Shown here: piece by piece, positions 1-9,094 of the stretch
How positions within the stretch are numbered: the first letter of the stretch is position 1
Layout: the number at the start of each line of letters is the position of its first letter
Assembly (NCBI GenBank): GCA_013204595.1
Contig: JABMNK010000031.1
Span: 1-64,000, forward strand
DNA: 64,000 nucleotides
Source of the DNA: Flammeovirgaceae bacterium
GTDB lineage: Bacteria > Bacteroidota > Bacteroidia > Cytophagales > Cyclobacteriaceae
Direction: 5' to 3'
Notes under the pieces: model-generated
Told to the model about the DNA's origin: nothing
Databases searched by the model: none
The model's input: the letters and a program-made list of their open reading frames with translations, nothing else
Made by a program: the position numbers and the translations under genes

Positions 1-4
1 ATTA

Positions 5-115
<111 letters not shown>

Positions 116-122
116 TTTTATC

Positions 123-152
123 AAGCCCCTTAGGAAACTAAGGGCTTTTTTT
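123..152 (+). terminator. Rho-independent terminator of the rRNA operon
   Basis: AAGCCCCTTAG pairs with CTAAGGGCTT across a GAAA tetraloop, with one bulged C, and the stem runs into seven T. It lies just after the 5S rRNA and before pxpA, so pxpABC should have its own start of transcription. Confidence 0.85.
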
Positions 153-189
153 ATGCGCTATTTTTAAGACTCCTCACTATCTTTATCTT

Positions 190-945
190 ATGAGTACTAT
201 TGATTTCAATTGTGATTTGGGGGAGAGGTTAGGTGTCCATAATATAGATACTGATGAGGCGCTTTTGGCATTTGTTAGTAGCTGCAATATTGCATGTGGC
301 TTTCATGGGGGCGATCCTTTGGTTATTTTGCTCACTATTAAGGAGGCGATGAGACAAGGCGTGCGAATGGGGGCCCACCCATCATATCCGGATTTACAGG
401 GATTTGGAAGGCGTTCTATGCAATTTAGTAGCCAAGAAATGGTGGCCTTTGTACTTTATCAGGTTGCCGCTCTGAAGGGTATGGTTCAGGCATATGGAGG
501 TGAGTTAGCCCATGTGAAACCGCATGGGGCTTTGTATAATGATGCAGCTTGTGATGAAAAGATAGCGGCAAGTATTTATGAGGCGGTGACCTCGATTGAT
601 CATAAATTGCGAATCTTTGGCTTGCCTAATTCGGCCCATGAGTATGTTTCGAATAAAATGGGCCTTCAATTTGTGCCTGAGGGATTTGCTGACAGAAGAT
701 ATGATCACGGCGGTCAGTTAGTATCAAGGGATATTGCAGGGAGTGTTTTGAGTGATCCCAAAGAAGTAATTGATCAGGTATTACGGCTAATCAGGCGTGA
801 GCCAATTATTACCTCATCACATACGCAGATCCAATTAGAGGTTGAGACGATTTGTTTTCATGGGGATCACTCCAATAGCTTGGAAATATTATCAAGAGTA
901 ATAATGGCAGTTAGTGCGGAAGGATACAATATTGGCGTTGCGTGA
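190..945 (+). CDS. pxpA: 5-oxoprolinase subunit A (LamB/YcsF family)
   Basis: This is the catalytic-side subunit of the bacterial ATP-dependent 5-oxoprolinase PxpABC, which opens pyroglutamate (5-oxoproline) to glutamate in the cytoplasm. The 251 residues match the usual family length. The hallmark N-terminus FNCDLGERLG (residues 6-15), the SCNIACGFHGGD segment (about 31-42), GAHPSYPDLQGFGRR (about 61-75) and VKPHGALYN (about 109-117) are all present. It is the first of three genes in the order A-B-C, and its stop overlaps the start of pxpB. A short leader follows the rRNA terminator; I see no clear TAnnTTTG box in it. I am sure of the family; the function follows from the complete three-gene set. 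Confidence 0.95.
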   Translation: MSTIDFNCDLGERLGVHNIDTDEALLAFVSSCNIACGFHGGDPLVILLTIKEAMRQGVRMGAHPSYPDLQGFGRRSMQFSSQEMVAFVLYQVAALKGMVQAYGGELAHVKPHGALYNDAACDEKIAASIYEAVTSIDHKLRIFGLPNSAHEYVSNKMGLQFVPEGFADRRYDHGGQLVSRDIAGSVLSDPKEVIDQVLRLIRREPIITSSHTQIQLEVETICFHGDHSNSLEILSRVIMAVSAEGYNIGVA

Positions 946-1616
946 TGCAGAAGGTAATACATTGGAGTTATCTCGGGGAAAGGGCTATTGAGATTGCTAG
1001 CTTGTCTGATGAGCCAAATTTTTACGTTGGATTGAGTGATTTTTTGAAAAGAAAATTAATCTTAGAGATAGAGGATATTTATATTACAGATCACAGCATC
1101 ACGGTCCAATTCAAATTTGCGTTGTCACTTCCCGTTGATGATTTGATTGTATTAGTTGAAGGCTATGATCATCAAGATGATGTAATCAGTAATCAGCCAG
1201 TGATCTCCATTCCAATATGTTATGATTCCGAATTCATGATGGATGCGCAGCATCTACAAAAACAATTGAACCTAGATTTTGATAGCCTTATTGAGTTGCA
1301 CTTGGCGGGATCTTATAGGGTTGCTATGTTTGGATTTATGCCTGGATTCCCCTATCTGTCCGGATTAAATGATCTTTTGAGCGTACCGAGATTGGCTACA
1401 CCACGCAAGCGCGTACCAAAAGGCGCGGTAGCTATTTCCAATAATATGTGTGGTATTTATCCCAATACCTCACCAGGGGGTTGGAATATAATTGGTAGGT
1501 CTCCCTTTAAGTTATTTGACGAATGTGATGACCCTCCTGTCAGGCTAAAATTGGGTCAAGCCGTGCAATTTTGCCGTATCTCAAAATCCGAATACGATGC
1601 CTATCTCGGTGATTAA
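945..1616 (+). CDS. pxpB: 5-oxoprolinase subunit B (KipI-like)
   Basis: The product belongs to the allophanate hydrolase subunit 1/KipI family and is subunit B of PxpABC. Visible marks are the family motif FGFMPGFPYLSGL (about residues 129-141) and TPRKRVPKGAVAI followed by the PNTSPGGWNIIGR loop that typifies the cyclophilin-like domain. The frame can open at GTG 942, but the ATG at 945 forms a TGATG overlap with the pxpA stop, the usual translational-coupling arrangement, so I take 945 (223 residues). The last 20 bases overlap pxpC. In Bacillus, KipI inhibits the sporulation kinase KinA; in this three-gene setting the oxoprolinase role is the likely one. Confidence 0.93.
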   Translation: MQKVIHWSYLGERAIEIASLSDEPNFYVGLSDFLKRKLILEIEDIYITDHSITVQFKFALSLPVDDLIVLVEGYDHQDDVISNQPVISIPICYDSEFMMDAQHLQKQLNLDFDSLIELHLAGSYRVAMFGFMPGFPYLSGLNDLLSVPRLATPRKRVPKGAVAISNNMCGIYPNTSPGGWNIIGRSPFKLFDECDDPPVRLKLGQAVQFCRISKSEYDAYLGD

Positions 1617-2532
1617 AATTATAAAAACGACCAGCTTGGTCACCATTCAATCCAAGCAACGAACTGGATTCAGGAAATTTGGGGTTCCAAGTTCAGGATT
1701 TCAAGATGAGCATGGTGCTTATTTGGGTAATTGGCTTGTCGGCAACGACCGTGAGGCGCCTAGTATAGAGGTTTTTGGAAATATGCTGGTGTTTGAAGCG
1801 TTAAGTGAATGTGTGATCGCTATTGGAGGCGCTTGTTCTAGACTATTGATTAATGATCAGCAGGGTCTTTTAAACCAAGCACATAAATTGGTCCTTAATG
1901 ATGTTGTAGTGGTCGAAAATGTAACAGCTGGATCGATATTTTATCTATCAATAGCTGGTATTTTCTTTGGCGAATCAGTAATGGGAAGTGTTGCTACTGA
2001 TTTGACAAATGGTTGGGGCGGATTTCAAGGGCGGATTTTAAAAAAGGGAGACTTAATTCTAGGAACCCCAACGTTAAGGGTAACCAATAGAAACTTTACA
2101 ATAGCGTCAACGCATTCGCAGTTTACCAAAAATATAACTATTCATATTATTGCGGGACCAGAAGCGCATTTATTTTCTAAGCAAGTATTGGATGAATTTT
2201 ACGGAGAATCATTTGCGTTATCCGCGGACTCTAATCGTGTGGGCTACCGGTTGTCAGGAACTAAAATCAAGTCATTAGCGGGTGATATCTCTTCCAAAAC
2301 GGTATTAAGAGGAACAATTCAAGTTCCGCCTTCCGGAGATCCTATTATCTTAATGGCGGATGGACCTACTACTGGTGGATATCCTAGAATAGGAGTGGTA
2401 GCCGATGCCGACATAGGCCTATTAGCTCAAGTTAGGATAGGTGGCCGAGTAAGGTTTAGGTTATGTACGCCAGATCAGGCGAGAAGAAATAGTTTTAACC
2501 AGCGAATTAGGCTAAACTTGTTTGAGGAATAA
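1597..2532 (+). CDS. pxpC: 5-oxoprolinase subunit C (KipA/biotin-dependent carboxyltransferase-like)
   Basis: This 311-residue protein is of the allophanate hydrolase subunit 2/KipA family and is the third PxpABC subunit. The diagnostic N-terminus reads GFRKFGVPSSGFQDEHG (about residues 25-41), which corresponds to the family's GxxxxGVPxxGxxD pattern, and the C-terminal part has the conserved MADGPTTGGYPRIGVV (about 253-268). The ATG at 1597 lies within the end of pxpB, giving a 20-base overlap and tight coupling. A strong bidirectional hairpin ends the operon. The three genes together form a complete pyroglutamate-recycling unit with no visible transporter or regulator next to it. Confidence 0.93.
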   Translation: MPISVIKIIKTTSLVTIQSKQRTGFRKFGVPSSGFQDEHGAYLGNWLVGNDREAPSIEVFGNMLVFEALSECVIAIGGACSRLLINDQQGLLNQAHKLVLNDVVVVENVTAGSIFYLSIAGIFFGESVMGSVATDLTNGWGGFQGRILKKGDLILGTPTLRVTNRNFTIASTHSQFTKNITIHIIAGPEAHLFSKQVLDEFYGESFALSADSNRVGYRLSGTKIKSLAGDISSKTVLRGTIQVPPSGDPIILMADGPTTGGYPRIGVVADADIGLLAQVRIGGRVRFRLCTPDQARRNSFNQRIRLNLFEE

Positions 2533-2569
2533 AAAAGGGGCTGGTGTAATCACGCCAGCCCCTTTTTTA
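2531..2569. terminator. Bidirectional terminator between pxpC and floA
   Basis: GGGGCTGGTG (2537-2546) pairs with CGCCAGCCCC (2553-2562) around a 6-base loop, with A-run on the left and T-run on the right. It sits between the convergent pxpC and floA genes and can serve both strands. Confidence 0.92.
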
Positions 2570-2584
2570 TGTGAAACTTAGGAC

Positions 2585-3595
2585 TTAGTCTTGTTTCGTT
2601 TTGTCATTTCCAGCAATTGAATTCCTCATGTCTGTATCGGCTTCAATATTTTGAAATTTATAATAATCCATGATCCCCAGTTGCCCATTTTTAAAAGCTT
2701 CAGCGATGGCCATCGGGATAGCTGCTTCCGCTTCAATGACTTTGGCTCTTGCTTCTTGAGCTTTGGCGATCATTTCTTGCTCTAAGGCAACGGCCATGGC
2801 GCGTCTTTCTTCCGCTTTAGCCTCAGCAACTTTTAGGTCGGCGTCAGCCTGATCAATCTGAAGTTTTGCGCCAATGTTTGTGCCGACATCAATATCAGCA
2901 ATATCTATTGAAAGAATGTCAAATGCAGTACCTGCGTCAAGCCCTCTCCCCAAAACTAGTTTGGATATTTTATCTGGATTTTCTAGTACTTCTTTGTGTG
3001 ACTTGGCAGATCCGACGCAGGTTACAATACCTTCCCCTACTCTTGCCAATATGGTTTCTTCGCCAGCGCCCCCAACTAGCTGCTGCAAATTCGCTCTAAT
3101 GGTTACTTTGGCCTTTACTACAAGCTGTATACCATCAATGGCAACCGCAGCTACTGACGGCGTATTGATTACCTTTGGATTAACAGAAATCTGTACTGCC
3201 TCAAAGACATCTCTGCCAGCCAAATCAATGGCTGTAGCTTGTCTGAAAGACAGACTGATATTCGCTTTTTCTGCTGAAATCAAGGCTTTAATAACAAGAG
3301 GCACATCTCCCCCTGCTAGATAATGGGTTTCTAAATCGGAAGATTTCATATTTCTCTTCGTTTTACTTTGGTCGTCTTCGATAGACAAACCCGCTTTTGT
3401 GGCCGTGATTAATTGGTTGACAATAATGGACGGGGGCACTTTTCGAATGCGCATGAATACTAGTTCCAAGAGACCGACTCGAACACCAGAGAAAATTGCG
3501 GTAATCCACAAATTAATTGGAACAAAGTACAAGAAAATAAAAACGCCAATAATTATTGCAAAGACGGCCATTAACAACCCTAAACTATTTACCAT
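2585..3595 (-). CDS. floA: Flotillin-like protein FloA (SPFH family)
   Basis: FloA-type flotillins are membrane scaffold proteins that organise functional membrane microdomains. The 336-residue product starts with a hydrophobic stretch (about 5-40) and the FloA-specific block [20 protein letters not shown] (about 35-54). An SPFH-type core follows, then an Ala/Glu-rich coiled coil (about 235-290: [18 protein letters not shown] and [16 protein letters not shown]), and a C-terminus with [16 protein letters not shown]. It lies 2 bases downstream of an NfeD gene, the standard flotillin partner, and both follow proS. Length and motifs fit the former UPF0365 family. Confidence 0.93.
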   Translation of the reverse strand: MVNSLGLLMAVFAIIIGVFIFLYFVPINLWITAIFSGVRVGLLELVFMRIRKVPPSIIVNQLITATKAGLSIEDDQSKTKRNMKSSDLETHYLAGGDVPLVIKALISAEKANISLSFRQATAIDLAGRDVFEAVQISVNPKVINTPSVAAVAIDGIQLVVKAKVTIRANLQQLVGGAGEETILARVGEGIVTCVGSAKSHKEVLENPDKISKLVLGRGLDAGTAFDILSIDIADIDVGTNIGAKLQIDQADADLKVAEAKAEERRAMAVALEQEMIAKAQEARAKVIEAEAAIPMAIAEAFKNGQLGIMDYYKFQNIEADTDMRNSIAGNDKTKQD

Positions 3596-3597
3596 GA

Positions 3598-4065
3598 TTA
3601 TGAAATTGAGTTAACAAAAATTTTACTGTGATCTATTTTAATAATTTTAATTTTCTGCCCATTACCTACGTAATCACCCATAGTCCGAACTTCTATTTCT
3701 TCGTTTTCAAATAAAGCCTTTCCCACGGGCCTTAAATCTGAGAGGGCAATCCCCATATCTCCTTCCTTTAAATAGGCACCCATTTGCTCATTTACCACAC
3801 TGTCTATGGATCCTTTGAGCGATAGACCTTCCCAGGCGTCAGATTTTAACCCATATATCAAGCCAATAATTAGTGCCGAGGCTGATATACCTAGCGTAAC
3901 ATACCCTATTGGATTTCCGAAAATCACAAAAGCGTCATAAATACCATAGGCCAGACAAATGAAGCCCCCGATCCCAACAATAGTGGTGCCTGGCACAAAC
4001 ACAACTTCAATGATGAGCAAAAAGATTCCAAATAATATAAATCCGATAACGAAGAACCAATCCAA
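3598..4065 (-). CDS. NfeD-like membrane protein with OB-fold tail
   Basis: This 155-residue protein has three to four hydrophobic segments in its first 80 residues, followed by a soluble beta-rich domain. That domain carries [20 protein letters not shown] and ends in a short-strand region typical of the NfeD OB fold. It is the short NfeD form without the ClpP-like protease domain. NfeD proteins pair with flotillins, and the gene is 2 bases upstream of floA in the same operon. It follows proS by only 2 bases. The exact biochemical role of the short form is not known. Confidence 0.85.
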   Translation of the reverse strand: MDWFFVIGFILFGIFLLIIEVVFVPGTTIVGIGGFICLAYGIYDAFVIFGNPIGYVTLGISASALIIGLIYGLKSDAWEGLSLKGSIDSVVNEQMGAYLKEGDMGIALSDLRPVGKALFENEEIEVRTMGDYVGNGQKIKIIKIDHSKIFVNSIS

Positions 4066-4067
4066 TT

Positions 4068-5543
4068 TTAATACGCTTTAGCAAATAATACTCTTCTAGA
4101 AGAAGGCTTTCCGGTTACCATACAGGTGCCAGGTTCTATTTTATCGTCTAAAGGTATACAACGAATCGTAGCTTTTGTCTCTTCTTTGATTTTATCTTCA
4201 GTTTCGTTGGTTCCGTCCCAATGTGCGTAAATGAATCCCCCTTTTTTTTCTAGTATTTCCTTGAACTCATCGTAGCTATTTGCTTGATGGGTGTTCTCGG
4301 CACGAAAGTGATGCGCTTTGTTATAGATATTGATCTGCATCTCGTTGAGTAAACTTTTTATATATTCTTCACAATCCAGCAGTGGAAGTATTTGCTTTGC
4401 TTTTGTATCTCTACGAGCGACTTCAATGGTACTGTTTTCCAAGTCTTTAGGCCCAATTGCGATTCTAACAGGAACCCCTTTTAATTCGTATTCTGCAAAT
4501 TTCCATCCAGGCTTATGGGTATCTCGACGATCAAATTTAACACTGATCCCCTGACCGGTCAGTTTGGCCTTAATTCGGTCGGCAACCAGAGTAATCTCTT
4601 CCAATTGTGCTTCCCCCTTATAAATCGGAACGATAACTACTTGAATTGGGGCAAGATTCGGAGGTAAAACCAAACCTTCGTCGTCAGAGTGAGCCATGAT
4701 CAAGGCTCCCATGAGTCGGGTACTTACACCCCATGAGGTACCCCAAACCAATTCTTCTTTGCCTTCTTGATTGGTGAATTTTACATCAAATGCTTTCGCG
4801 AAGTTTTGACCTAAAAAATGAGAAGTACCCGCTTGCAGCGCTTTTCCATCTTGCATCAAGGCTTCTATGCAATAGGTATCAACAGCACCGGCAAACCGTT
4901 CGCTATCTGACTTTACACCTTTTATTACAGGTAGTGCCATAAATTTTTCTGCAAACTCAGCATAAACGTCTAGCATTTGTTTGGTTTCAGCAAGGGCTTC
5001 ATTTTTTGTTGCATGCGCCGTATGACCTTCTTGCCATAAAAACTCAGTGGTGCGTAAAAACAAGCGTGTACGCATTTCCCAACGCACCACATTGGCCCAC
5101 TGATTGATTAATAAAGGTAAGTCTCTATAGGACTGAATCCAATTCCTATAAGTATCCCAAATGACCGTTTCTGAAGTAGGGCGTATGATTAGTTCTTCTT
5201 CTAATTTTGCTTCAGGATCTACGATAATTCCTTTTCCATTCTCATCATTTTTTAGTCTATAATGAGTGACCACGGCACATTCTTTTGCAAATCCTTCGAC
5301 GTGGTCTGCTTCTTTACTCAAATATGATTTTGGAATAAATAACGGAAAATATGCATTTTCATGACCCGTGTTTTTGAACATTAGATCAAGTTGCTGCTGG
5401 ATTTTTTCCCAAATAGAAAAACCATAAGGCTTGATAATCATGCATCCTCTAACAGGCGAATTCTCGGCTAATCCTGCTTTTTTTACCAATTCATTGTACC
5501 ATAATGAATAATCTTCTTCCCTACGGGGTATTGCCTTGGCCAT
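4068..5543 (-). CDS. proS: Prolyl-tRNA synthetase, archaeal/eukaryotic (type 3) form
   Basis: A class II aminoacyl-tRNA synthetase that attaches proline to tRNAPro. At 491 residues it lacks the editing insertion of the longer E. coli-type enzyme and matches the short type common in Bacteroidota. Visible motifs are [16 protein letters not shown] near the N-terminus, the class II motif 2 region [34 protein letters not shown], and the later [14 protein letters not shown] and [11 protein letters not shown] blocks. The C-terminus ends in Y as usual for this type. It heads the operon with nfeD and floA. The start at 5543 fits the family N-terminus ([16 protein letters not shown]). Confidence 0.96.
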   Translation of the reverse strand: MAKAIPRREEDYSLWYNELVKKAGLAENSPVRGCMIIKPYGFSIWEKIQQQLDLMFKNTGHENAYFPLFIPKSYLSKEADHVEGFAKECAVVTHYRLKNDENGKGIIVDPEAKLEEELIIRPTSETVIWDTYRNWIQSYRDLPLLINQWANVVRWEMRTRLFLRTTEFLWQEGHTAHATKNEALAETKQMLDVYAEFAEKFMALPVIKGVKSDSERFAGAVDTYCIEALMQDGKALQAGTSHFLGQNFAKAFDVKFTNQEGKEELVWGTSWGVSTRLMGALIMAHSDDEGLVLPPNLAPIQVVIVPIYKGEAQLEEITLVADRIKAKLTGQGISVKFDRRDTHKPGWKFAEYELKGVPVRIAIGPKDLENSTIEVARRDTKAKQILPLLDCEEYIKSLLNEMQINIYNKAHHFRAENTHQANSYDEFKEILEKKGGFIYAHWDGTNETEDKIKEETKATIRCIPLDDKIEPGTCMVTGKPSSRRVLFAKAY

Positions 5544-5604
5544 ATTTTTTAAAGTTTGGTATAGTAATTGCAGTGATATCTTTAAAGAGCTATTGAACTT
5601 CTGC

Positions 5605-5612
5605 CAAAGATA
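5605..5612 (-). promoter_or_regulatory. -7 promoter box for proS-nfeD-floA
   Basis: Read on the minus strand this is TATCTTTG, a perfect match to the Bacteroidota -7 consensus TAnnTTTG. It lies about 60 bases upstream of the proS start. I do not see a good -33 TTTG at the expected distance, so the call rests on the -7 box alone. Confidence 0.45.
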
Positions 5613-5623
5613 GCTTTTTGAAC

Positions 5624-5654
5624 TTTGTAATTTTAGATGAATTGCGTAATTTTA
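5624..5654 (+). promoter_or_regulatory. Candidate promoter of the exported low-complexity protein
   Basis: TTTG at 5624-5627 is followed after 19 bases by TAATTTTA (5647-5654), one base off TAnnTTTG. The spacing fits Bacteroidota -33/-7 promoters. Transcription would begin near 5661, just before the ATG at 5667, which argues against the upstream ATG at 5637. Confidence 0.45.
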
Positions 5655-5666
5655 AACACTAAAGTC

Positions 5667-6995
5667 ATGGAAAAATATGATAATATCGTGAGAATTTCTT
5701 TGTTTGTAGTTGTTGTTTTTTTGTTATCACCTGCTTTTTCGCAAGAATACGATGACATGTATTTCACTAAGTCGGATAGAAAAAAAATCAATTTTGATTT
5801 AAAGGTAAATACCAAAGATTCCGAGATGATCATCAAAGATTTTGAAAACGATGATTGGGATGAATCCTATCTAGACAAGAATGTCAATCCAGAATACATA
5901 GCTAAATACAAGGTTCAGTCTAACGATGCTATGGCTAATAATCAAAAGGAGGAATATTATTATTCGGAGGAAGCCGCCCAAAACAGTTACTTCAATGGTG
6001 GGTCCTATAATAATTCGGGCTTTCGAAATGCGCCTTATGCTTCAGCCTCTGTGAAGATCAATTATATAAGTAGGTTTGGATTCCCTGCCTATAATAATGT
6101 GTTTATTTACAATGATCGTTTTGGTAGTTTTTGGATTCAAGATACTTATGTGTATTCTCAAGGTAATGGTTATAGGGGTGGTGGGTATGGATCATATTAT
6201 AATTCCTATGACCCATTCTATAATCCTTATGACCCGTTTAATTCATTCTACAGGTCTTCATCTTATGCTTCGAATTATTTCGTTAGAAGTGTGAATTATT
6301 ATTGCCCACCAGCCTACAGTTACAACACGGTTGCGGGTAATACAGCGCTCTATGATGGATATCAAGAGGTCAGACGGACCGTTGTAAAAGGACCTAGAGG
6401 GTCCAGTGGGTCTCAAATAGTATTGAGGGGTGTTGAAGAAAATAATAGTGGAAGGAGAAGTTATTCAGGCTTGGCTAATGATCGTACCCAAGTAAAAGCA
6501 AAAGAAATTGGATATCAGCAGTCACAAAATGAATTAGAAGGTCGATCTTTAAATAAAACGGTGAGTGCTCAGGCATTTAGTAGAGCCAATTCAATTGAAA
6601 CCCAAAGTAGACAAAATAGTTCAAGAAATGCCACTGATCTTAACCGGTCGTATTCACCAGTAACCGCGAGTGAGCCCACTGTCGTTGGAGGAGAGCGTCG
6701 AGGGGATCAATTTGGAAATACGACAACGCGAAGGTATGATACGAATAACTTGCCTAGTAGAAATGCTTATAATATCCCGAATGTAGGTTCAGGTCAAGGT
6801 TCGGTTAGGCATCAAAATGGGACGCAAAAGAATAGTTATCCAACGGCTATAGACAATACTAACAAGAATTCAAGGGGTTACACGCCATCGTCTTCTACCC
6901 CCGCAAGTCCTTCTAGAAGTTATACGGCGCCTAGTGGTAGCTCGTCTGGAGGAAGATCGACATCTGGTAGCTCGTCGCGTTCCGGGAAAAATTAA
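5667..6995 (+). CDS. Exported low-complexity protein of unknown function
   Basis: I do not recognise this protein. From the ATG at 5667 it has 442 residues. It begins with a clear signal peptide (hydrophobic ISLFVVVVFLLSPAFSQ, cut probably after FSQ). The middle (about 135-215) is rich in Tyr, Gly, Asn and Ser and contains short repeats such as YDPFYNPYDPFNSFY. The last 180 residues are Ser/Asn/Arg/Thr-rich and look disordered, ending in a Ser/Gly tract. The upstream in-frame ATG at 5637 is rejected because it would precede both the candidate promoter and a good signal peptide. It sits 23 bases before an outer-membrane barrel gene on the same strand, so a surface or periplasmic role is likely, but this is inference. 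Confidence 0.8.
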   Translation: MEKYDNIVRISLFVVVVFLLSPAFSQEYDDMYFTKSDRKKINFDLKVNTKDSEMIIKDFENDDWDESYLDKNVNPEYIAKYKVQSNDAMANNQKEEYYYSEEAAQNSYFNGGSYNNSGFRNAPYASASVKINYISRFGFPAYNNVFIYNDRFGSFWIQDTYVYSQGNGYRGGGYGSYYNSYDPFYNPYDPFNSFYRSSSYASNYFVRSVNYYCPPAYSYNTVAGNTALYDGYQEVRRTVVKGPRGSSGSQIVLRGVEENNSGRRSYSGLANDRTQVKAKEIGYQQSQNELEGRSLNKTVSAQAFSRANSIETQSRQNSSRNATDLNRSYSPVTASEPTVVGGERRGDQFGNTTTRRYDTNNLPSRNAYNIPNVGSGQGSVRHQNGTQKNSYPTAIDNTNKNSRGYTPSSSTPASPSRSYTAPSGSSSGGRSTSGSSSRSGKN

Positions 6996-7018
6996 GTTCA
7001 CCCAAAAATAGCTGGATC

Positions 7019-8602
7019 ATGAGTAAGTTTAAATTTTTGTTGGGATGCATAGCTATGTGCGTTTTTCTGAATGCTCAGGCGCAATACGGATATTATCAAC
7101 AAGCACTTTTGTTCAGTCAAACCAGTTTTGGTGGAACGGCTAGGATTCAAGGAATAGGGGGTGCTCAAGTGGCCCTAGGTGGAGATCTTAGTAATGCAAA
7201 TGCTAATCCAGCAGGGTTGGGATTCTATAACAGGGGATCTTTTTCCTTTAGTCCAGGGTTGGATTTTCATAAGACCTCAAGCGATTATCTTCAGGAATCC
7301 AATTTAGATAAGCAGGTGCAGTTTAGCGTTAGTCAATTGGGATTGTCTTTTTATTTTGGAGATGGAGCCATTGCCAGTAAGCCTTTACGGGGGAGTTCCT
7401 TTGCAATAAGCATTAATCGATCAAATGATTTTTATGATGAAACCTTTTATCGCGGAACAAATGATTACAATTCAATTATCAATGCGATAGTTGAAAAGCC
7501 ATATCTTGATATAGGTGATGGAGCATATGAGAATTTTTTAATTGATCAAGTTGCTGGCTTCGGCTTTGATAGTCAAAATAGTGAGATAGTGGCCTACGAT
7601 ACCGTCGCAGGATTTCAAAATTACAAAAGTCCTTTTGAATCAAGTGTCCCGATTCAGCAGAGTCAAATCTCCACTCAGGGTAGTCAATACGATATTAATT
7701 TGGCCTATGGGGGCAACTATATGGATTGGTTATACTTTGGCGCAGGTTTGTCCATGAACACGCTCTATTATCAAAAGGTAGAAAATTATGGAGAATCAAA
7801 TTACGATTATTTTGATACGGGTTTAGATGAATGGGTCGAAGAAGATGCCCTTGACAATCTCTCAATCAGGAACCAACTGACGATCAATGGAATAGGGGTT
7901 ACTGCCAATTTTGGAATTATCGTAAAACCGCTGAACCAATTATCAATTGGACTTTCTTATACCACACCAAGCTATATGGCTTTAGAGGAAGAACAGTTTT
8001 ATGATTTCAGTACCGCATATTTTAACACCTATGAACATTATGCAGTGGTTACTTTGGGCGATGAAGGAGAATTGATTTATGACGATAGTCAGTATTACGA
8101 ATTGGGTAATTTCGAATATTCAAGTGATATTAATAAGTCGTCATATGCTTTGACGACGGCAGGAAAATTAAATTTGGGTCTGGCTTATTTTTTTGGTAAG
8201 AATGGGTTTATCACTGGGGATATCGAATTCAGAGATTATAGTGGCTTATATTTAAATGGTAAAGGGTTTGATTTATCTACTGATAATCAAGTGATTGCAG
8301 AAGTGTATCAATCGGTGGTTAATTATAGAATGGGCGCAGAATTCAGATTTGAGAAATTCAAGTTAAGAGGCGGCTATTCAGTGCAAGGTGATCCTTATTT
8401 TCAGGCTGACTTTGATAGAGCTGTTAGGCAAATTTCTACTGGCATCGGGTATCGTCATGAGAAGCTATTTGTAGATTTCACTATGATGCAAAGGCTAACT
8501 GCAAGTTACTTACAGCCCTACGAGATCACGAGCAATCAGCCGATAGCAAATTTAGACATCAGCAAAATATCTGCCTTATTTACTGTAGGTGTTGTCTTCT
8601 AA
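7019..8602 (+). CDS. Outer-membrane beta-barrel protein, OmpP1/FadL-like
   Basis: The 527-residue product has a signal peptide (FKFLLGCIAMCVFLNAQAQ, cut after AQA) followed by a segment typical of FadL/OmpP1/TodX-type transporters: SFGGTARIQGIGGAQVALGG and SNANANPAGLGFYNRGSF (about residues 39-77). The rest alternates polar and aromatic residues as in transmembrane strands and ends with a strand finishing in Phe (ALFTVGVVF), as outer-membrane barrels usually do. FadL proteins take up hydrophobic compounds; the substrate here cannot be told. The 3' end overlaps the convergent aroK gene by 27 bases. The alternative is a general Bacteroidota barrel protein of unknown cargo. Confidence 0.75.
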   Translation: MSKFKFLLGCIAMCVFLNAQAQYGYYQQALLFSQTSFGGTARIQGIGGAQVALGGDLSNANANPAGLGFYNRGSFSFSPGLDFHKTSSDYLQESNLDKQVQFSVSQLGLSFYFGDGAIASKPLRGSSFAISINRSNDFYDETFYRGTNDYNSIINAIVEKPYLDIGDGAYENFLIDQVAGFGFDSQNSEIVAYDTVAGFQNYKSPFESSVPIQQSQISTQGSQYDINLAYGGNYMDWLYFGAGLSMNTLYYQKVENYGESNYDYFDTGLDEWVEEDALDNLSIRNQLTINGIGVTANFGIIVKPLNQLSIGLSYTTPSYMALEEEQFYDFSTAYFNTYEHYAVVTLGDEGELIYDDSQYYELGNFEYSSDINKSSYALTTAGKLNLGLAYFFGKNGFITGDIEFRDYSGLYLNGKGFDLSTDNQVIAEVYQSVVNYRMGAEFRFEKFKLRGGYSVQGDPYFQADFDRAVRQISTGIGYRHEKLFVDFTMMQRLTASYLQPYEITSNQPIANLDISKISALFTVGVVF

Positions 8603-9094
8603 AATTTTGATTAGGTGATCAACTTGTTCAATGGGGGTGTTGTGACCATCCGTAATGATTTGGGCTTGACTGTAGTACTCCATTCGGTCGGCTCTTAGTC
8701 TGGTCAACTTATCTAAAAGGTTTTCATTTTTAAGTAGGGGTCGATCTTCATTGTCCTGAATCCTTTGGACAATGGCAATCGCCGAAACGTCCAGAAAGAT
8801 GGTAATGCCGTTTGAATTCATTTTGAGCATATTGTCAAAAAAACAAGGGGTACCACCCCCACAAGAAATTACTTGGGGTTTTTGTGATGCGATCTGCAAA
8901 TACAATTGATTTTTTTCAAGTTCTCTAAAATAGGGCTCACCGCAATCAGCAAAGATATCGGAGATACGCTGATTCATTTCTGAAGCAATTACTTCATCAA
9001 GATCGGTATAACCTAATCCTATTTTTTTGGCAAGGAGCTTGCCTATGGTGCTTTTCCCTGATCCAGGAAGACCTATAAGAAATATTTTTTTCAA
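8576..9094 (-). CDS. aroK: Shikimate kinase
   Basis: Shikimate kinase phosphorylates shikimate with ATP in the pathway to chorismate. The 172-residue protein starts with the Walker A motif GLPGSGKSTIGKLLA (about residues 8-22). It has the shikimate-binding YTDLDEVI (about 30-37) and YFRELEK, CGGGTPCF (the family GGG, about 78-85), and the lid region DNEDRPLL with the conserved Arg. Length is normal. Its start overlaps the end of the upstream DoxX-like gene by 4 bases, so the two are cotranscribed; its 3' end overlaps the convergent outer-membrane gene. Confidence 0.95.
   Translation of the reverse strand: MKKIFLIGLPGSGKSTIGKLLAKKIGLGYTDLDEVIASEMNQRISDIFADCGEPYFRELEKNQLYLQIASQKPQVISCGGGTPCFFDNMLKMNSNGITIFLDVSAIAIVQRIQDNEDRPLLKNENLLDKLTRLRADRMEYYSQAQIITDGHNTPIEQVDHLIKILEDNTYSK

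Noticed and set aside
2874-3323. 149-codon open frame on the plus strand.
   Set aside because: It lies wholly antisense to floA, whose identity is certain; no start context or family.
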